36,718 nucleotides of DNA from Coriobacteriia bacterium (GCA_026416035.1 JAOAFY010000009.1:1-36718); one strand, 5' to 3'; counted from the first letter of the stretch, positions 23,947-33,453 are shown. The notes: a model not told the origin generated them from the letters alone. Made by a program: numbers and translations.

Positions 23947-24567
23947 TCACAGTCGCGGCACCTCGGCCGACTCGACGATCCGAGCGCCTCCGGCCGCCAT
24001 CGCCGCGAGGGCGCGCTCCCCGTCGCCTGGCGCCACGTCCACCGCGCGGCATCCGTCCCTCACAACCGTCACACCGAACCCTAAGCCGAGCGCATCGAGC
24101 ACGGTCGCCTTCACGCAGTAGTCGGTAGCCAGACCCATCACCACCAGCTCGCTCGCGCCGTGCGTGCGCAGGAAGGCATCGAGGCCCGTGCTGGTGACGT
24201 GATCGTTGTCGAAGAACGCGCTGTAGCTGTCCACGAGAGGGTCGGAGCCCTTGCGCACGACGTGGCCGATCGGCACGACGTCGAGACCCGAGTGGAACGA
24301 CGCACCAGGCGTGTGCTGCACGCAGTGGTCGGGCCACAGGACCTGCTGCGTGCCGCCAAGCATCACCACGTCGCCGGGAGACCTCCCCGGATGCGAGGAG
24401 GCGAACGACGCATGCCCCGCAGGGTGCCAGTCCTGCGTGGCGACAACGAGCGAGAACAGCGGCGAGAGCGCGTTGGCGACCGGCACCACCGCATCTCCGT
24501 CAGGGACGGGCAGAGCTCCCCACGGCATGAAGTCGTTCTGCAAGTCCACCAGCACGAGCGCCTTCAC
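23947..24567 (-). CDS. pncA: Nicotinamidase
   Basis: Cytosolic isochorismatase-fold hydrolase that deamidates nicotinamide to nicotinate, 206 residues. The catalytic triad is D8 (VLVDLQNDF), K106 (VRKGSDP) and C151 (GLATDYCVKAT). D46, H48 and H52 in TQDWHPAGHASF, with H81, form the metal site. The WPDHCVQHTPGA segment is characteristic. ATG has AAGGAGG upstream and the gene lies 15 bp after pncB, the enzyme that uses its product, so both steps of nicotinamide salvage are encoded in one operon. Confidence 0.95.
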   Translation of the reverse strand: MKALVLVDLQNDFMPWGALPVPDGDAVVPVANALSPLFSLVVATQDWHPAGHASFASSHPGRSPGDVVMLGGTQQVLWPDHCVQHTPGASFHSGLDVVPIGHVVRKGSDPLVDSYSAFFDNDHVTSTGLDAFLRTHGASELVVMGLATDYCVKATVLDALGLGFGVTVVRDGCRAVDVAPGDGERALAAMAAGGARIVESAEVPRL

Positions 24568-24582
24568 GGCTCCTCCTTCCCT

Positions 24583-26037
24583 TCACCCAAGCCGCCGGGC
24601 CCGCGCTATCAACGCTGACCTCAGCTCGTGCAGCCCCTTCTCGATGCCGACCGGGTAGATGTACGGCGCCACCAGGCGCTTCACGCTCGAATCGAGCCGG
24701 GCGAGCTGAGCCGCCGCCCGCGCTCGAGCAGCAGCGGCGTCCGGCACATCGTAGACGCGCTCCCCTCGCCTGAAGACGGGCACGAGCAGGTCCTCGTGGG
24801 AGTCGCCGCACATCCGCTTGCGCCGGATCGGGTCGCCCGGGTCGACCATCTCGCAGCGTCCGGGAAGCGGCTTCGTCTCGTCGTAGACCATGTCTCCGTC
24901 GAAGGTGTCACCGGCGACGAACCTACGCACCTGCAGCACTCCGGGTACGGTGGTCTTCGCGCTCTGCTCGGAGACCTTGATCCTGGGCTCCCACTGACCG
25001 CCCGGCTCACGCACCGCCGACAGCTTGTAGACCGCTCCGAGCGCGGGCTGTCCGTCAGCCGTCGCGAGCTTGGTCCCCACTCCCCACACGTCGATGGGGG
25101 CGCCCTGGTCCTTGAGCGCCTCGATCGTCTGCTCGTCGAGCTCGTTCGACGCGTAGATCTTGACGTGCCGCATCCCGGCCGCGTCGAGCATCTCGCGCGC
25201 ACGCGCCGCGAACCAGGCGAGGTCGCCCGAGTCGATCCGGATGCCGACGAGCGCCTGCCCGCGCTCGGCAAGCCGCCTGCCGACTTCGATGGCGTTGCGA
25301 ACCCCTTCGAGGGTGTCGTAGGTGTCCACCAAGAGGATGCAGTTGTTCGGCATCGCCTCAGCGTATGCGGCGAAGGCATCCGCCTCTCGCTCGAACGCCA
25401 TGACCCAGCTGTGCGCATGCGTGCCGCCGACCGGGATGCCGTATCGCTTCCCAGCGAGCACGTTGGAGGTCGCCACGCATCCGCCGACGTACGCCGCTCT
25501 GCTCGCCGAAAGGCCACCGTCCGGCCCTTGGGCGCGTCGCAGGCCGAACTCCACGACCGGAGCGCCCTTGGCGGCATGGCACACCCGCGCGGCCTTCGTC
25601 GCCACCAGGGTCTGGAATCCGATGATGTTCAGGAGCGCCGTCTCGACGAGCTGCGCCTGCGCTATCGGTCCTGTGACTCGTACGATCGGCTCGTTCGGGA
25701 AGACCACGGTTCCTTCAGGGGCTGCATCGACGTCGCAGGCGAAGCGCGTCGCGGCCAGCCACTCGAGGAACTCGGGGCTGAACAGCGGCTTGCCGTCTGC
25801 ACCCGAGAGCGTGGCGAGGTACGCGATGTCGTCTTCCTCGAACCGCAGCTGCTCGAGGTACTCGATGGCCTGCGCGAGCCCGCACGCGACCGCATATCCT
25901 CCGCCGAACGGGTGCGAACGGAACACCATGTGGAAGCACGCGTCCAGGCGCGCTGCGCCGCTACGCCAGTACGCGTAGGCCATCGTGATCTGGTAGAGGT
26001 CCGTGAGAAGCACGCCTGGCGTTGCGGGTCCGCCCAT
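24583..26037 (-). CDS. pncB: Nicotinate phosphoribosyltransferase
   Basis: Converts nicotinate and PRPP, with ATP, to nicotinate mononucleotide for NAD salvage. The 484-residue product begins PGVLLTDLYQITMAYAYW, and has the VEFGLRRAQGPDG segment (162-174), an expected phosphorylated histidine at about H209 in GGTHAHSWVMAF, RIDSGDLAWFA, and DVWGVGTKL. It is of the longer bacterial type. ATG at 26037 has AGGAGG 5 bp upstream (a GTG six bases earlier overlaps that site). The 98-bp gap to the ABC permease stop holds no obvious terminator, so the ABC genes may read through into this operon. Confidence 0.95.
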   Translation of the reverse strand: MGGPATPGVLLTDLYQITMAYAYWRSGAARLDACFHMVFRSHPFGGGYAVACGLAQAIEYLEQLRFEEDDIAYLATLSGADGKPLFSPEFLEWLAATRFACDVDAAPEGTVVFPNEPIVRVTGPIAQAQLVETALLNIIGFQTLVATKAARVCHAAKGAPVVEFGLRRAQGPDGGLSASRAAYVGGCVATSNVLAGKRYGIPVGGTHAHSWVMAFEREADAFAAYAEAMPNNCILLVDTYDTLEGVRNAIEVGRRLAERGQALVGIRIDSGDLAWFAARAREMLDAAGMRHVKIYASNELDEQTIEALKDQGAPIDVWGVGTKLATADGQPALGAVYKLSAVREPGGQWEPRIKVSEQSAKTTVPGVLQVRRFVAGDTFDGDMVYDETKPLPGRCEMVDPGDPIRRKRMCGDSHEDLLVPVFRRGERVYDVPDAAAARARAAAQLARLDSSVKRLVAPYIYPVGIEKGLHELRSALIARARRLG

Positions 26038-26135
26038 GCCCACCTCCTCGTGCGTATGGACAACGGTACCCGAACCCGTTCTTCAGGCGCCACTCCTGCA
26101 CCCGTTCGCGAGCCAGTGCACGGGCCGCGACGCCG

Positions 26136-26933
26136 TCAGGCAGCGTCCCGGCGCGAGAACACCGCCACGCTCCCCGCGAGCGTGAGCAGAGCGACCAGCC
26201 CGTACAGCCACCATGCCTCGGGTTTGACCTGACCGCCGTCCATGACGACGCCTGGCTGCCACGCGCTCACGAGGTTCACCGGACCGAAGAAGTCCGCGAC
26301 GTCCGAGACGTTGGCAACGAAGTCGCTCACCCACATCAGCGCGACGATGCCGGCGGCGATGCCTCCCGCCTTTCCGCCGCCCCGGACCGCTGCGCTGATC
26401 AGCATGCAGATGCCGCCTGCGGCGAGCATGAACAGCGTCCCAAGCGCCGTCAGCGTCCACAGCGCCTCCGCTCCCAGCTTCACGCCATAGGCGGGTCCGA
26501 ACGCCTGGATCGACCCGAACGTAGCCAGCGCGAGCAACGCCGAGATCGCCACGAGCCCGACGACGCGGCTTGCGCCCACCCGTACCCGCGAGACTGGCTG
26601 CGCCAGAGTGAGCTCCATCGTGCCGTCGGCGATCTCGCCCGCGAACGCTCGCGAAGCGTAGATGAAGACCGCAGAGAACACGATGAGCATCCACATCAGC
26701 CCCAGGTACTCGATCTGGAAGAAGCCGCCGATGGTGCCGAACGAGACCTGGGTCCCGCCGAGCATCTTGAGCATCTCCGGAGGAAGGCTCTCCACGAGCT
26801 TCTGATACTCCTCGCCACCGATGTTCGGCCAGTACCAGACCATGATCCACGAGTAGAACAGCAGGCCGCTCACGTACCAGGCGAGCGAGGTCCTTCGCTG
26901 CCACAGCGACGCGCGAAGCACCGTCCAGCTCAT
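26136..26933 (-). CDS. ABC-2 type exporter permease
   Basis: 265-residue integral membrane protein with about six helices, of the ABC-2 (ABC2_membrane) type. The N-terminal cytoplasmic helix WTVLRASLWQRRTSLAWY leads into the first membrane span; a later FAGEIADGTMELTLAQPVSR (97-116) is the typical coupling-loop motif of this class. It presumably forms the membrane pore for the adjacent ATPase. Substrate unknown; relatives export antibiotics, lipids or peptides. Its ATG overlaps the ATPase stop (ATGA), so translation is coupled. Confidence 0.88.
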   Translation of the reverse strand: MSWTVLRASLWQRRTSLAWYVSGLLFYSWIMVWYWPNIGGEEYQKLVESLPPEMLKMLGGTQVSFGTIGGFFQIEYLGLMWMLIVFSAVFIYASRAFAGEIADGTMELTLAQPVSRVRVGASRVVGLVAISALLALATFGSIQAFGPAYGVKLGAEALWTLTALGTLFMLAAGGICMLISAAVRGGGKAGGIAAGIVALMWVSDFVANVSDVADFFGPVNLVSAWQPGVVMDGGQVKPEAWWLYGLVALLTLAGSVAVFSRRDAA

Positions 26934-27883
26934 CGCGGCTCGCCTCCCTCCGAACCCGGCGTCGCCGCCTCGCCACCGGTGACCTCCACGGAATCCTCGC
27001 TCCGATAGAACTCCATGAACACCTCTTCGAGGCTGGCGTGCTGGATGCTCAAGTCCACGACCCGCTTCGTGGCGAGCCGCTTGACCACGTCATCGAGGTG
27101 ATCGCCCTTCACTCGGGCAACGAACGTGCTCGGCGAGCGCTGCTCGAGGTTCGCAAGACCTGGGACGCCATCGAAGAACGCGGCGTCGACTGGCTCCGCG
27201 AAGCTGACCACCAGCTCCCGGAGCCGCTTGTCCAGCAGGTCACGGACGCTCTCCTCCGCCGCGAGCCGCCCCTGCCGGATGATGCCGACGCGGTCGCATA
27301 TCCTCTCGACTTCTGACAGCACGTGGCTCGACAGAAACACCGTGGCACCATCCCTAACGCGCTCCTCGATGATGCTGAAGACCGTTTCCTGGTTCAGGGG
27401 GTCGAGCCCGGAGGTCGGCTCGTCCAAGATGAGCACCTCCGGCGCGTGCATGAGTCCGAGGATGAGCGCCAGCTTCTGCTTGTTGCCCTTCGAAAGCTCC
27501 TTGACCCTGCGGGACGGGTCGAAGTCGAGCCGGGCGATCAGGTCGTCGGATGCCACCGGTCGAGCGCCGCGCAGCCCGGCGACGTAGTCGATGTGCCACC
27601 TGCCGGTCTCCTTCTCGAAGAGGCGGATCTCTCCGGGCACGTAGCCGACGCGCCGCCGCAGCGTGGACCCGTCGAGCGTGACGCGCTGTCCGAACAGACG
27701 GGCCTCCCCGGCCGTGGGCCGCAGCACCCCGAGCAGGCAGCGGATCGTCGTGGTCTTGCCGGCGCCGTTCGGACCGAGGAACCCGTAGACCGAACCCTCG
27801 GGCACTTCCAGCGACAGCCCCTCGACGCCCCGCGTCTTGCCGTAGTACTTGGTGAGCCCGACGCACTCGATGATGCCCGCCAC
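26930..27883 (-). CDS. ABC-2 type exporter ATP-binding protein
   Basis: 317-residue ATPase of the drug/lipid exporter class. Walker A GPNGAGKTT (37-45), signature ELSKGNKQKLAL, Walker B VLILDEPTSGLDP and switch histidine SSHVLSEVERICD are present. A C-terminal domain of about 100 residues follows the ATPase core, as in BcrA/DrrA-like proteins. The GTG at 27881-27883 was chosen because AAGGAGG lies 7 bp upstream; longer upstream frames lack domain content. It pairs with the permease through a 4-bp overlap. The 137-bp divergent gap to the MFS gene (27884-28020) shows no promoter I could assign. Confidence 0.92.
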   Translation of the reverse strand: MAGIIECVGLTKYYGKTRGVEGLSLEVPEGSVYGFLGPNGAGKTTTIRCLLGVLRPTAGEARLFGQRVTLDGSTLRRRVGYVPGEIRLFEKETGRWHIDYVAGLRGARPVASDDLIARLDFDPSRRVKELSKGNKQKLALILGLMHAPEVLILDEPTSGLDPLNQETVFSIIEERVRDGATVFLSSHVLSEVERICDRVGIIRQGRLAAEESVRDLLDKRLRELVVSFAEPVDAAFFDGVPGLANLEQRSPSTFVARVKGDHLDDVVKRLATKRVVDLSIQHASLEEVFMEFYRSEDSVEVTGGEAATPGSEGGEPR

Positions 27884-28020
27884 GCGATCGCCTCCTTCTT
27901 CCTGGTCACGAGCGTACACCCAGAGGCTTCCAGAGACCAGAAGGATGGGTCGCCGGACCGCACGCACCGCCGCTGTTTCGTATACCATTGGCGCTTGTCT
28001 GCATATCACGACGAAGGGCG

Positions 28021-29274
28021 ATGACGATCGACCGAGACGTGCGACGTGCGCTTGGGGCACGCTTCATATCGAGGGCAGGTAGCGAGGCCGCGTTCTTCAT
28101 CGGAGTGTGGGGCAAGGCCGCGTATTCGCTGCACGCCACGCCGCACCAGATCGCGCTGGTGATGTTCTGCCTGAGCGCTTCCTCCATCGCCGGCAGCATG
28201 CTCGGCGGCATCCTCGTCGACCGCTACGGCCCGAGGCGGGTCATCATGGGCGCTGAGGCGCTGTTCGTGCCCGTGGCCCTCGCCGTAGCCCTCGCGGGCT
28301 CGTTCGGCACCTTGGTACCGCTGGTCGCGCTGTGGGGCCTCGCCGGTTCACCCATCCAGACGGCTGGCGCATCCCTTGCGCCGTACCTCGTCTCGGAGCG
28401 CTCGTCGTTGGCCCGGATGAACTCGCTCTTGGAATCCGCAGGATCGCTGGCGTTCATCACCGGGCCCGTGGTCGGAGCCCTCGTGTCTCGCACGCTCGGC
28501 GTGGACGCGGTCTTCGTCTTCGACGCCCTCACCTCGCTCGTGGCTGTCGCCCTGTTCGCTTCGACGCGGATCGCTGGTCCCCGGCCCGCGGCGCGCCGGA
28601 CGCATCCGCTCACGGAGCTCGCTGCCGGGATCAAGACCGCATACGGCATGCGCTCGCTTCGGTTCTACGTGCTCGCGGGGACGGTGACTTGGCTGGGGTT
28701 CGGTGCGTTCGGAGCACTCGAACCGTTGTTCTACCGCGACGTCGTCCGGGCCGGCGTCGAGGCGATCGGGTACATGAACGCCGTCTTCGGAGCCGGCATC
28801 CTGCTGGGTGCGACGCTCCTTAGACGGCTGCCCCGCCGCGTCGTGTCCGCGCAAGGCCTCGCAGCCGCCGTTGCCCTGACGGGAGCAGGCAGCGTCCTGT
28901 ACGTCGGGACCTCCGACCTGCGCATCATCGCCTTCGGCGCCTTCGCGTGGGGGACCGTCGTGGGGTCGCTCGAGCCGCTGCTCAGGACGCTCGTCCACCG
29001 AGACACACCGCACGAGCTCGTCGGGCGGGTCACGGGGACTGCGCAGGTGCACAAGCAGGCAGGCGAACTCGTCCCTCTGGCCTTCGCGCCCGCACTCGCG
29101 GCGACCCTCGGCGTGCAGCAGACGCTCATCGCAGGCGGCATGTTCACCGCCCTCGCGGCGTCGCTCGGCATGCTCGAGGCGCGGGCCATCGACAGGGCTG
29201 TGCCGCGCGGTGCAGCCGTCGTCGAGATCCAGCCGCTGCTGGCGTCGGACGAACCGATATCGCCAGTTCGCTGA
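28021..29274 (+). CDS. MFS transporter (drug/metabolite efflux type)
   Basis: 417-residue membrane protein with about 12 helices. GGILVDRYGPRRVI after helix 2 is the MFS A-loop, and SLLESAGSLAFITGPVVGAL fits the antiporter-type helix 5 motif. The arrangement is that of MFS_1/MFS_3-like exporters; no substrate can be named. The ATG at 28021 has GAAGGG 2-7 bp upstream and begins directly before a short cytoplasmic tail, as expected. It converges on the Mrp-like operon with 6 bp between stop codons. Confidence 0.86.
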   Translation: MTIDRDVRRALGARFISRAGSEAAFFIGVWGKAAYSLHATPHQIALVMFCLSASSIAGSMLGGILVDRYGPRRVIMGAEALFVPVALAVALAGSFGTLVPLVALWGLAGSPIQTAGASLAPYLVSERSSLARMNSLLESAGSLAFITGPVVGALVSRTLGVDAVFVFDALTSLVAVALFASTRIAGPRPAARRTHPLTELAAGIKTAYGMRSLRFYVLAGTVTWLGFGAFGALEPLFYRDVVRAGVEAIGYMNAVFGAGILLGATLLRRLPRRVVSAQGLAAAVALTGAGSVLYVGTSDLRIIAFGAFAWGTVVGSLEPLLRTLVHRDTPHELVGRVTGTAQVHKQAGELVPLAFAPALAATLGVQQTLIAGGMFTALAASLGMLEARAIDRAVPRGAAVVEIQPLLASDEPISPVR

Positions 29275-29280
29275 GACCTC

Positions 29281-31926
29281 CTACCACCGCACCACCGACC
29301 ACACGAACACGAGCAGCACGACCGCGATCACAGCGACGTTGAAGCTCATGTCGCGCGCGTACCGTGTGATGGCCTGGCGCGTCAAGACGATGCTTTCCTC
29401 GCTGCTCGAGGTATCGAACACCCTGCCCGCTCGCTCGCGCGTGAGCGCATCCGCTGCGAGGCGGAGCATGTCCAGCATCCAGCGCGAGCATCGCCACGAC
29501 GTCGCCGCAGCAGGACCGCCTCTCGCGCGAGAGGCCCACCCGAGCCTCCCTGCAAGGTGCGAAGGCGCCGTCTCCGCCTGGGACGCAAGACGGTCGGCGA
29601 CGACTGGCCGACGTCTCGTCGCAGCCCGGACCTTCAGATCGAAGCGCTCTTCGCTCGCCGCTGCGTTCGCCGCTGCCGCAAGCTGGCGCACCACGTCGCG
29701 TCCAGCACGCCGGTCTGACGCTGCGGCGAACGCAGCCGCCGCGATGCGCTCTCGGGTGCTCACGGCATCGGCGACCAGACCGTCTATGCGCTCGAGCACC
29801 GCCTCCGCATGGCCCTGCCTCACGGCGTCCTGAACGGCTGCCAGTCGCACAGCGAACAACCGATGTGCGATGTAGCTGGCCGAATCGCGCACGGCCTCGA
29901 TCGCGTCGCGCCACTCGGCCTCGTCGGTGACGCCTGCGGACGCCAGCAGGCGGATGGTCCTGTCTACCGCGGTCCGAACCTCGTCCTGACGCTCCACCTC
30001 TAGCACCAGCTCAGCCCGCGCCAGCGCCCTACGCGCCTCTGAGTCGGCGACTCCCGTCGTCACAAGCGCGATGGCGCGACGGTACGCCCGCTCGATGCGT
30101 ACACGGGCACGCTCGTACCAGTTCTGCAGGTCGTGCAGCGCCTCCGAAATGCTTCGCAGGTAGGCGGCGTACCCGTCTGCGACCCAGCCGCTGGCACACC
30201 ACAGCCCGCGTACGGCGCGCTGGTACCACCAGTCGATGGACAGCCAGTGCGGCAGGTGGGCGTGGAACAGACCCGTCCTCATCCCGATCACGAACACCGT
30301 CGCACCGATGGCGAACGCGACGAGGACCGAGGAGATGTCGCCCCAGCTCAAGAAGTACTCCGACAGGTACTCTTCGAGGATGTCAGGATGCAGCCCCCAC
30401 AGGTGCAGCCCCGGCTCGAAGATGCCGCGGATCACCATCTGCGGGCGGACTCCCAAGACCACGATCGCCGCTGCCAGCAGCCCCATCGCAGCGAGCATCC
30501 TCGGAGAGGCTTCGCGCACTTCAGGGCCTGTCTCGACCTTCTCACGACCGAGGAACACCAGCCCGATCAGCTTGATGAACGAGCACGCCGTTCCGCCGCA
30601 GGTCACGACGTACACCTTCTCAGCCAAGCCGAGGGATGCGATGTGATGCAGGTCTGCGGCCTCCACGATCGCGTGGTGGATGATGCACTTGCTCACGAAG
30701 CCGTTGAACAGCGGCACGCCGGTGATGCCCGCCGCCGCCACCACCATGAAGGCGAACGTCATCGGCATCCGCTTCCATAGCCCGCCCAGGTGGTACATGT
30801 CCAGCGAGCGTGTCCGCAGGTACACTGCGCCGACCCCGAGGAAGAGGCATGCCTTGAACAGCGCGTGGTTCAGGACGTGGAAAAGGCTCCCCGCGATGCC
30901 CATCGCGCCATGCGCACCGAGGTAGCCGGCGGCCCCGATGCCTGCCAGGATGAAGCCCATCTGCGAGACTGAGTGGTACGCCAGCATGCGTTTTGCGTTG
31001 CTCTGCAGAAGCGCCATGCACACGCCGGTGAACATCGTGAACACGCCGATCCACAACACGGCAAGACCGAGGTGCTCGCTGAACGCCCAGGCGCGCTCTT
31101 CAAGGTGCTCAGCGACTTCAGGCCGGAACAGCGCGGTGACCGTGCGGAAGATGCCGTAGGCACCGGCCTTGATCATCACCCCCGAGAGCAGCGCACTCGC
31201 GGGAGACGGCGCCACGGGGTGGGCATCGGGCAGCCAGACGTGCACCGGCTGCATGCCGGCCTTCACGCCAAACCCAAGGACGAGCAACGCCGCAGCCGTC
31301 CAGCGCAGCGCCGCAGGACCGCCTGCTGGCAACGGCGCAAGCTCGCCGTGGCCCCCCAGATAGAACGTGAGCATGATCCCGGCGAACAGCGCGAACCCGC
31401 CGATGACCGTCATCCAGAAGTACTTGATGCCGGCCTTCTTGGCCTCGTCGGTCTGCGCGTGCACGACGAAGAGGAACGCCACCAGCCCGAGCGCTTCGAA
31501 GAACAGGTACAGCGTCACGAGGTCGGCTGCCGTCACGACGCCGAGCATCGAGGCCAACGCCACGAGGTTCGTCACGTGGTAGCGGTCGTGGTGCCGCTCG
31601 TGGGCGAGGTAGTCCAGCGCGTACAGGGTCGAAGCGAACCAGACGAACGCTGCGAACAGGGCGAACAGAAGCGAGAACGGATCGACCGCAAATGCAAGGC
31701 CACCCACGACGGCAGGGACGCTGGCGACGATGCGATGATGCTCCGCTACCTGCGGCACCATCGCAGCCACGACGGCGAGGTCGGCCGCGACGACGGCTAC
31801 GACGAACGCATCGCGCACCGTCGGCCGGATCCGACCCAGGAGCGGAACGGCAGTCGCTGAGGCCAGTGGCAGCGCGACCGCCGCCGCCGGCAGCAGGCTT
31901 ACGAACGTTCCTGCCTCACCGTGCAT
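29281..31926 (-). CDS. NuoL/MrpA-type ion-translocating subunit with a ~290-residue C-terminal extension
   Basis: 881-residue membrane protein. Residues 1-555 form the proton_antipo_M fold shared by complex I and Mrp antiporters: E144 in LFFEALGL, K222 in GFGVKAGM, K253 in GVMIKAG, SVSQMGF (319-325), HVLNHALFK (350-358) and K413 in NGFVSK, all on the expected proton path. Residues about 575-860 form a soluble, Ala/Arg/Glu-rich, mostly helical region with no motif I recognise. A final membrane helix (863-880, NVAVIAVVLLVFVWSVV) ends the protein. Typical D/M/N subunits are near 500 residues, so the tail is additional. It is the last gene of the operon, 12 bp after the previous one. The ATG has GAGG close by. 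Confidence 0.9.
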   Translation of the reverse strand: MHGEAGTFVSLLPAAAVALPLASATAVPLLGRIRPTVRDAFVVAVVAADLAVVAAMVPQVAEHHRIVASVPAVVGGLAFAVDPFSLLFALFAAFVWFASTLYALDYLAHERHHDRYHVTNLVALASMLGVVTAADLVTLYLFFEALGLVAFLFVVHAQTDEAKKAGIKYFWMTVIGGFALFAGIMLTFYLGGHGELAPLPAGGPAALRWTAAALLVLGFGVKAGMQPVHVWLPDAHPVAPSPASALLSGVMIKAGAYGIFRTVTALFRPEVAEHLEERAWAFSEHLGLAVLWIGVFTMFTGVCMALLQSNAKRMLAYHSVSQMGFILAGIGAAGYLGAHGAMGIAGSLFHVLNHALFKACLFLGVGAVYLRTRSLDMYHLGGLWKRMPMTFAFMVVAAAGITGVPLFNGFVSKCIIHHAIVEAADLHHIASLGLAEKVYVVTCGGTACSFIKLIGLVFLGREKVETGPEVREASPRMLAAMGLLAAAIVVLGVRPQMVIRGIFEPGLHLWGLHPDILEEYLSEYFLSWGDISSVLVAFAIGATVFVIGMRTGLFHAHLPHWLSIDWWYQRAVRGLWCASGWVADGYAAYLRSISEALHDLQNWYERARVRIERAYRRAIALVTTGVADSEARRALARAELVLEVERQDEVRTAVDRTIRLLASAGVTDEAEWRDAIEAVRDSASYIAHRLFAVRLAAVQDAVRQGHAEAVLERIDGLVADAVSTRERIAAAAFAAASDRRAGRDVVRQLAAAANAAASEERFDLKVRAATRRRPVVADRLASQAETAPSHLAGRLGWASRARGGPAAATSWRCSRWMLDMLRLAADALTRERAGRVFDTSSSEESIVLTRQAITRYARDMSFNVAVIAVVLLVFVWSVVRW

Positions 31927-31938
31927 CCTCGCGATCCC

Positions 31939-33441
31939 TCACCGGAAGAACCCCTCGGCCGCCGCTTTCGCCAGCTGGAGCGGAGACCACGCCGGCGTGG
32001 TGCACAGCCCGAGCACGACCACCAGCAGCACCGCCGCTGCCAGTGGAGCCAACATCGTCGCAGGCGCTTCTGGCGCACCCGCCTGCGCCAACGGCGATCC
32101 CTCAACGACAGGGGCCGGTTCGTTGAAGTACATCCGGTACACGATCGGCAGCAGGTACACGCCTGCGAGCAGGGCGCCGCCGACCAGCACCCCCAGGTAC
32201 GCCACTTGGCCGGAGTCCAGGATGCCCAGACCGAGGTACCACTTGCTGACGAAGCCGGCGAGCGGCGGCGTGCCGATCATCGCAAGGGAAGTCGCCGCGA
32301 ACGCGGCTGCCGTAACCGGCATTCGCTTCGCGACGCCGTCCATCTCGCGCACCGAGCGCACTCCCAGCCGCTTGATGATCAGCCCAGCACAGAAGAACAG
32401 GGCGCCCTTCATGAACGCGTGGTTCGCCACATGCACGATCGCGCCCGTCGCAGCCTGCGCGTCTACGAGCGCGACCCCGAGAGCGACGTATCCCATCTGC
32501 GAGATAGTCGAGTATGCGAGACGACGCTTGATGTCGTCTTGGTGCATCGCGAGCACGGCTGCGAACACCACGGTGAACGCCGCCAGGGCCGCCACCTGCT
32601 TCATCACCGCGAGCTCACGCACAAGGCCGACTCCGAAGACGTTGTAGACCACGCGCATGATCCCGAAGGAGCCGGTGGCCACCATCATGCCGGACAGCAC
32701 AGCCGAGAACGGCGCAGGGGCTGCCGGATGGGCGTCGGGCACCCAGCCGTGAAGGGGGACCAGGGCTGCTTTCACGCCGAACCCCGCGATGAAGCACCAG
32801 AACACCACGAGCAGCTGGCCGCGCCCCATCCCGAGATCCAGCAACGGCGAACCGATGTCCTGAGCGCCTGCCAGGAAGTACGCGTAGACGATGGCGAGCA
32901 GGACGAGACTGCCTCCGATGAGGATGTACACGATGTACTTCGTCCCGGCAGCCAGGGCTTCGGGCGTCTGCTCGTGGACCACGAGCGGGTAGGTCAGGAT
33001 GCTGAAGAGCTCGTAGAACACGAGGAACGTCAGCAGGTTGCCGGAGTACGCCACACCCACGGTCCACGCCAGGCTCAGCATGAAGAACGCGTAGTAGCGT
33101 CCGAGCCGGTGCTCGTCGGCCATATAGCCGAATGAGTACACCAGCGCGAGCAGCCACAAGACGGCTGCTGCCATGCCATACAGGGCACCGAGCCGGTCGA
33201 CGCGAAGGTGTATCCACACCTGGGGAGTCATCTTCACCAACCGCACGGACTGCGTCGCCCCACTCGAGGCGCGCACGAGGACTGAGCCCGCGAGCACGAC
33301 CGTCAGGATGCTTGCGGCCGCAAGGACGAGGCGTCGCCGGGTCTCGGGCCACGCCCCCGAGAGGCCCGCGACGACGCCGCCCAGCAGCGGCGTGAAGACC
33401 GCAGCAGGGACGATCCAGCTCGCCTGCGCTCCTGCTTCCAT
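31939..33441 (-). CDS. NuoM/NuoN/MrpD-like ion-translocating subunit (missing the helix-8 lysine)
   Basis: 500-residue subunit with about 14 helices of the antiporter-like family. E144 (VFYELFSILTYP), K224 (GFGVKAALVPLHGW) and K400 (AGFVSKWYLGLG) are conserved. The lysine expected in transmembrane helix 8 is not: the segment reads SGMMVATGSFGIMR where the other three subunits have an I/V-K-x-G. NuoL shares this kind of change, so it may be functional. ATG with GGAGG 5 bp upstream. It lies 12 bp after the previous gene and 12 bp before the 881-residue subunit. Confidence 0.88.
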   Translation of the reverse strand: MEAGAQASWIVPAAVFTPLLGGVVAGLSGAWPETRRRLVLAAASILTVVLAGSVLVRASSGATQSVRLVKMTPQVWIHLRVDRLGALYGMAAAVLWLLALVYSFGYMADEHRLGRYYAFFMLSLAWTVGVAYSGNLLTFLVFYELFSILTYPLVVHEQTPEALAAGTKYIVYILIGGSLVLLAIVYAYFLAGAQDIGSPLLDLGMGRGQLLVVFWCFIAGFGVKAALVPLHGWVPDAHPAAPAPFSAVLSGMMVATGSFGIMRVVYNVFGVGLVRELAVMKQVAALAAFTVVFAAVLAMHQDDIKRRLAYSTISQMGYVALGVALVDAQAATGAIVHVANHAFMKGALFFCAGLIIKRLGVRSVREMDGVAKRMPVTAAAFAATSLAMIGTPPLAGFVSKWYLGLGILDSGQVAYLGVLVGGALLAGVYLLPIVYRMYFNEPAPVVEGSPLAQAGAPEAPATMLAPLAAAVLLVVVLGLCTTPAWSPLQLAKAAAEGFFR

Positions 33442-33453
33442 CGCGTCCTCCGA

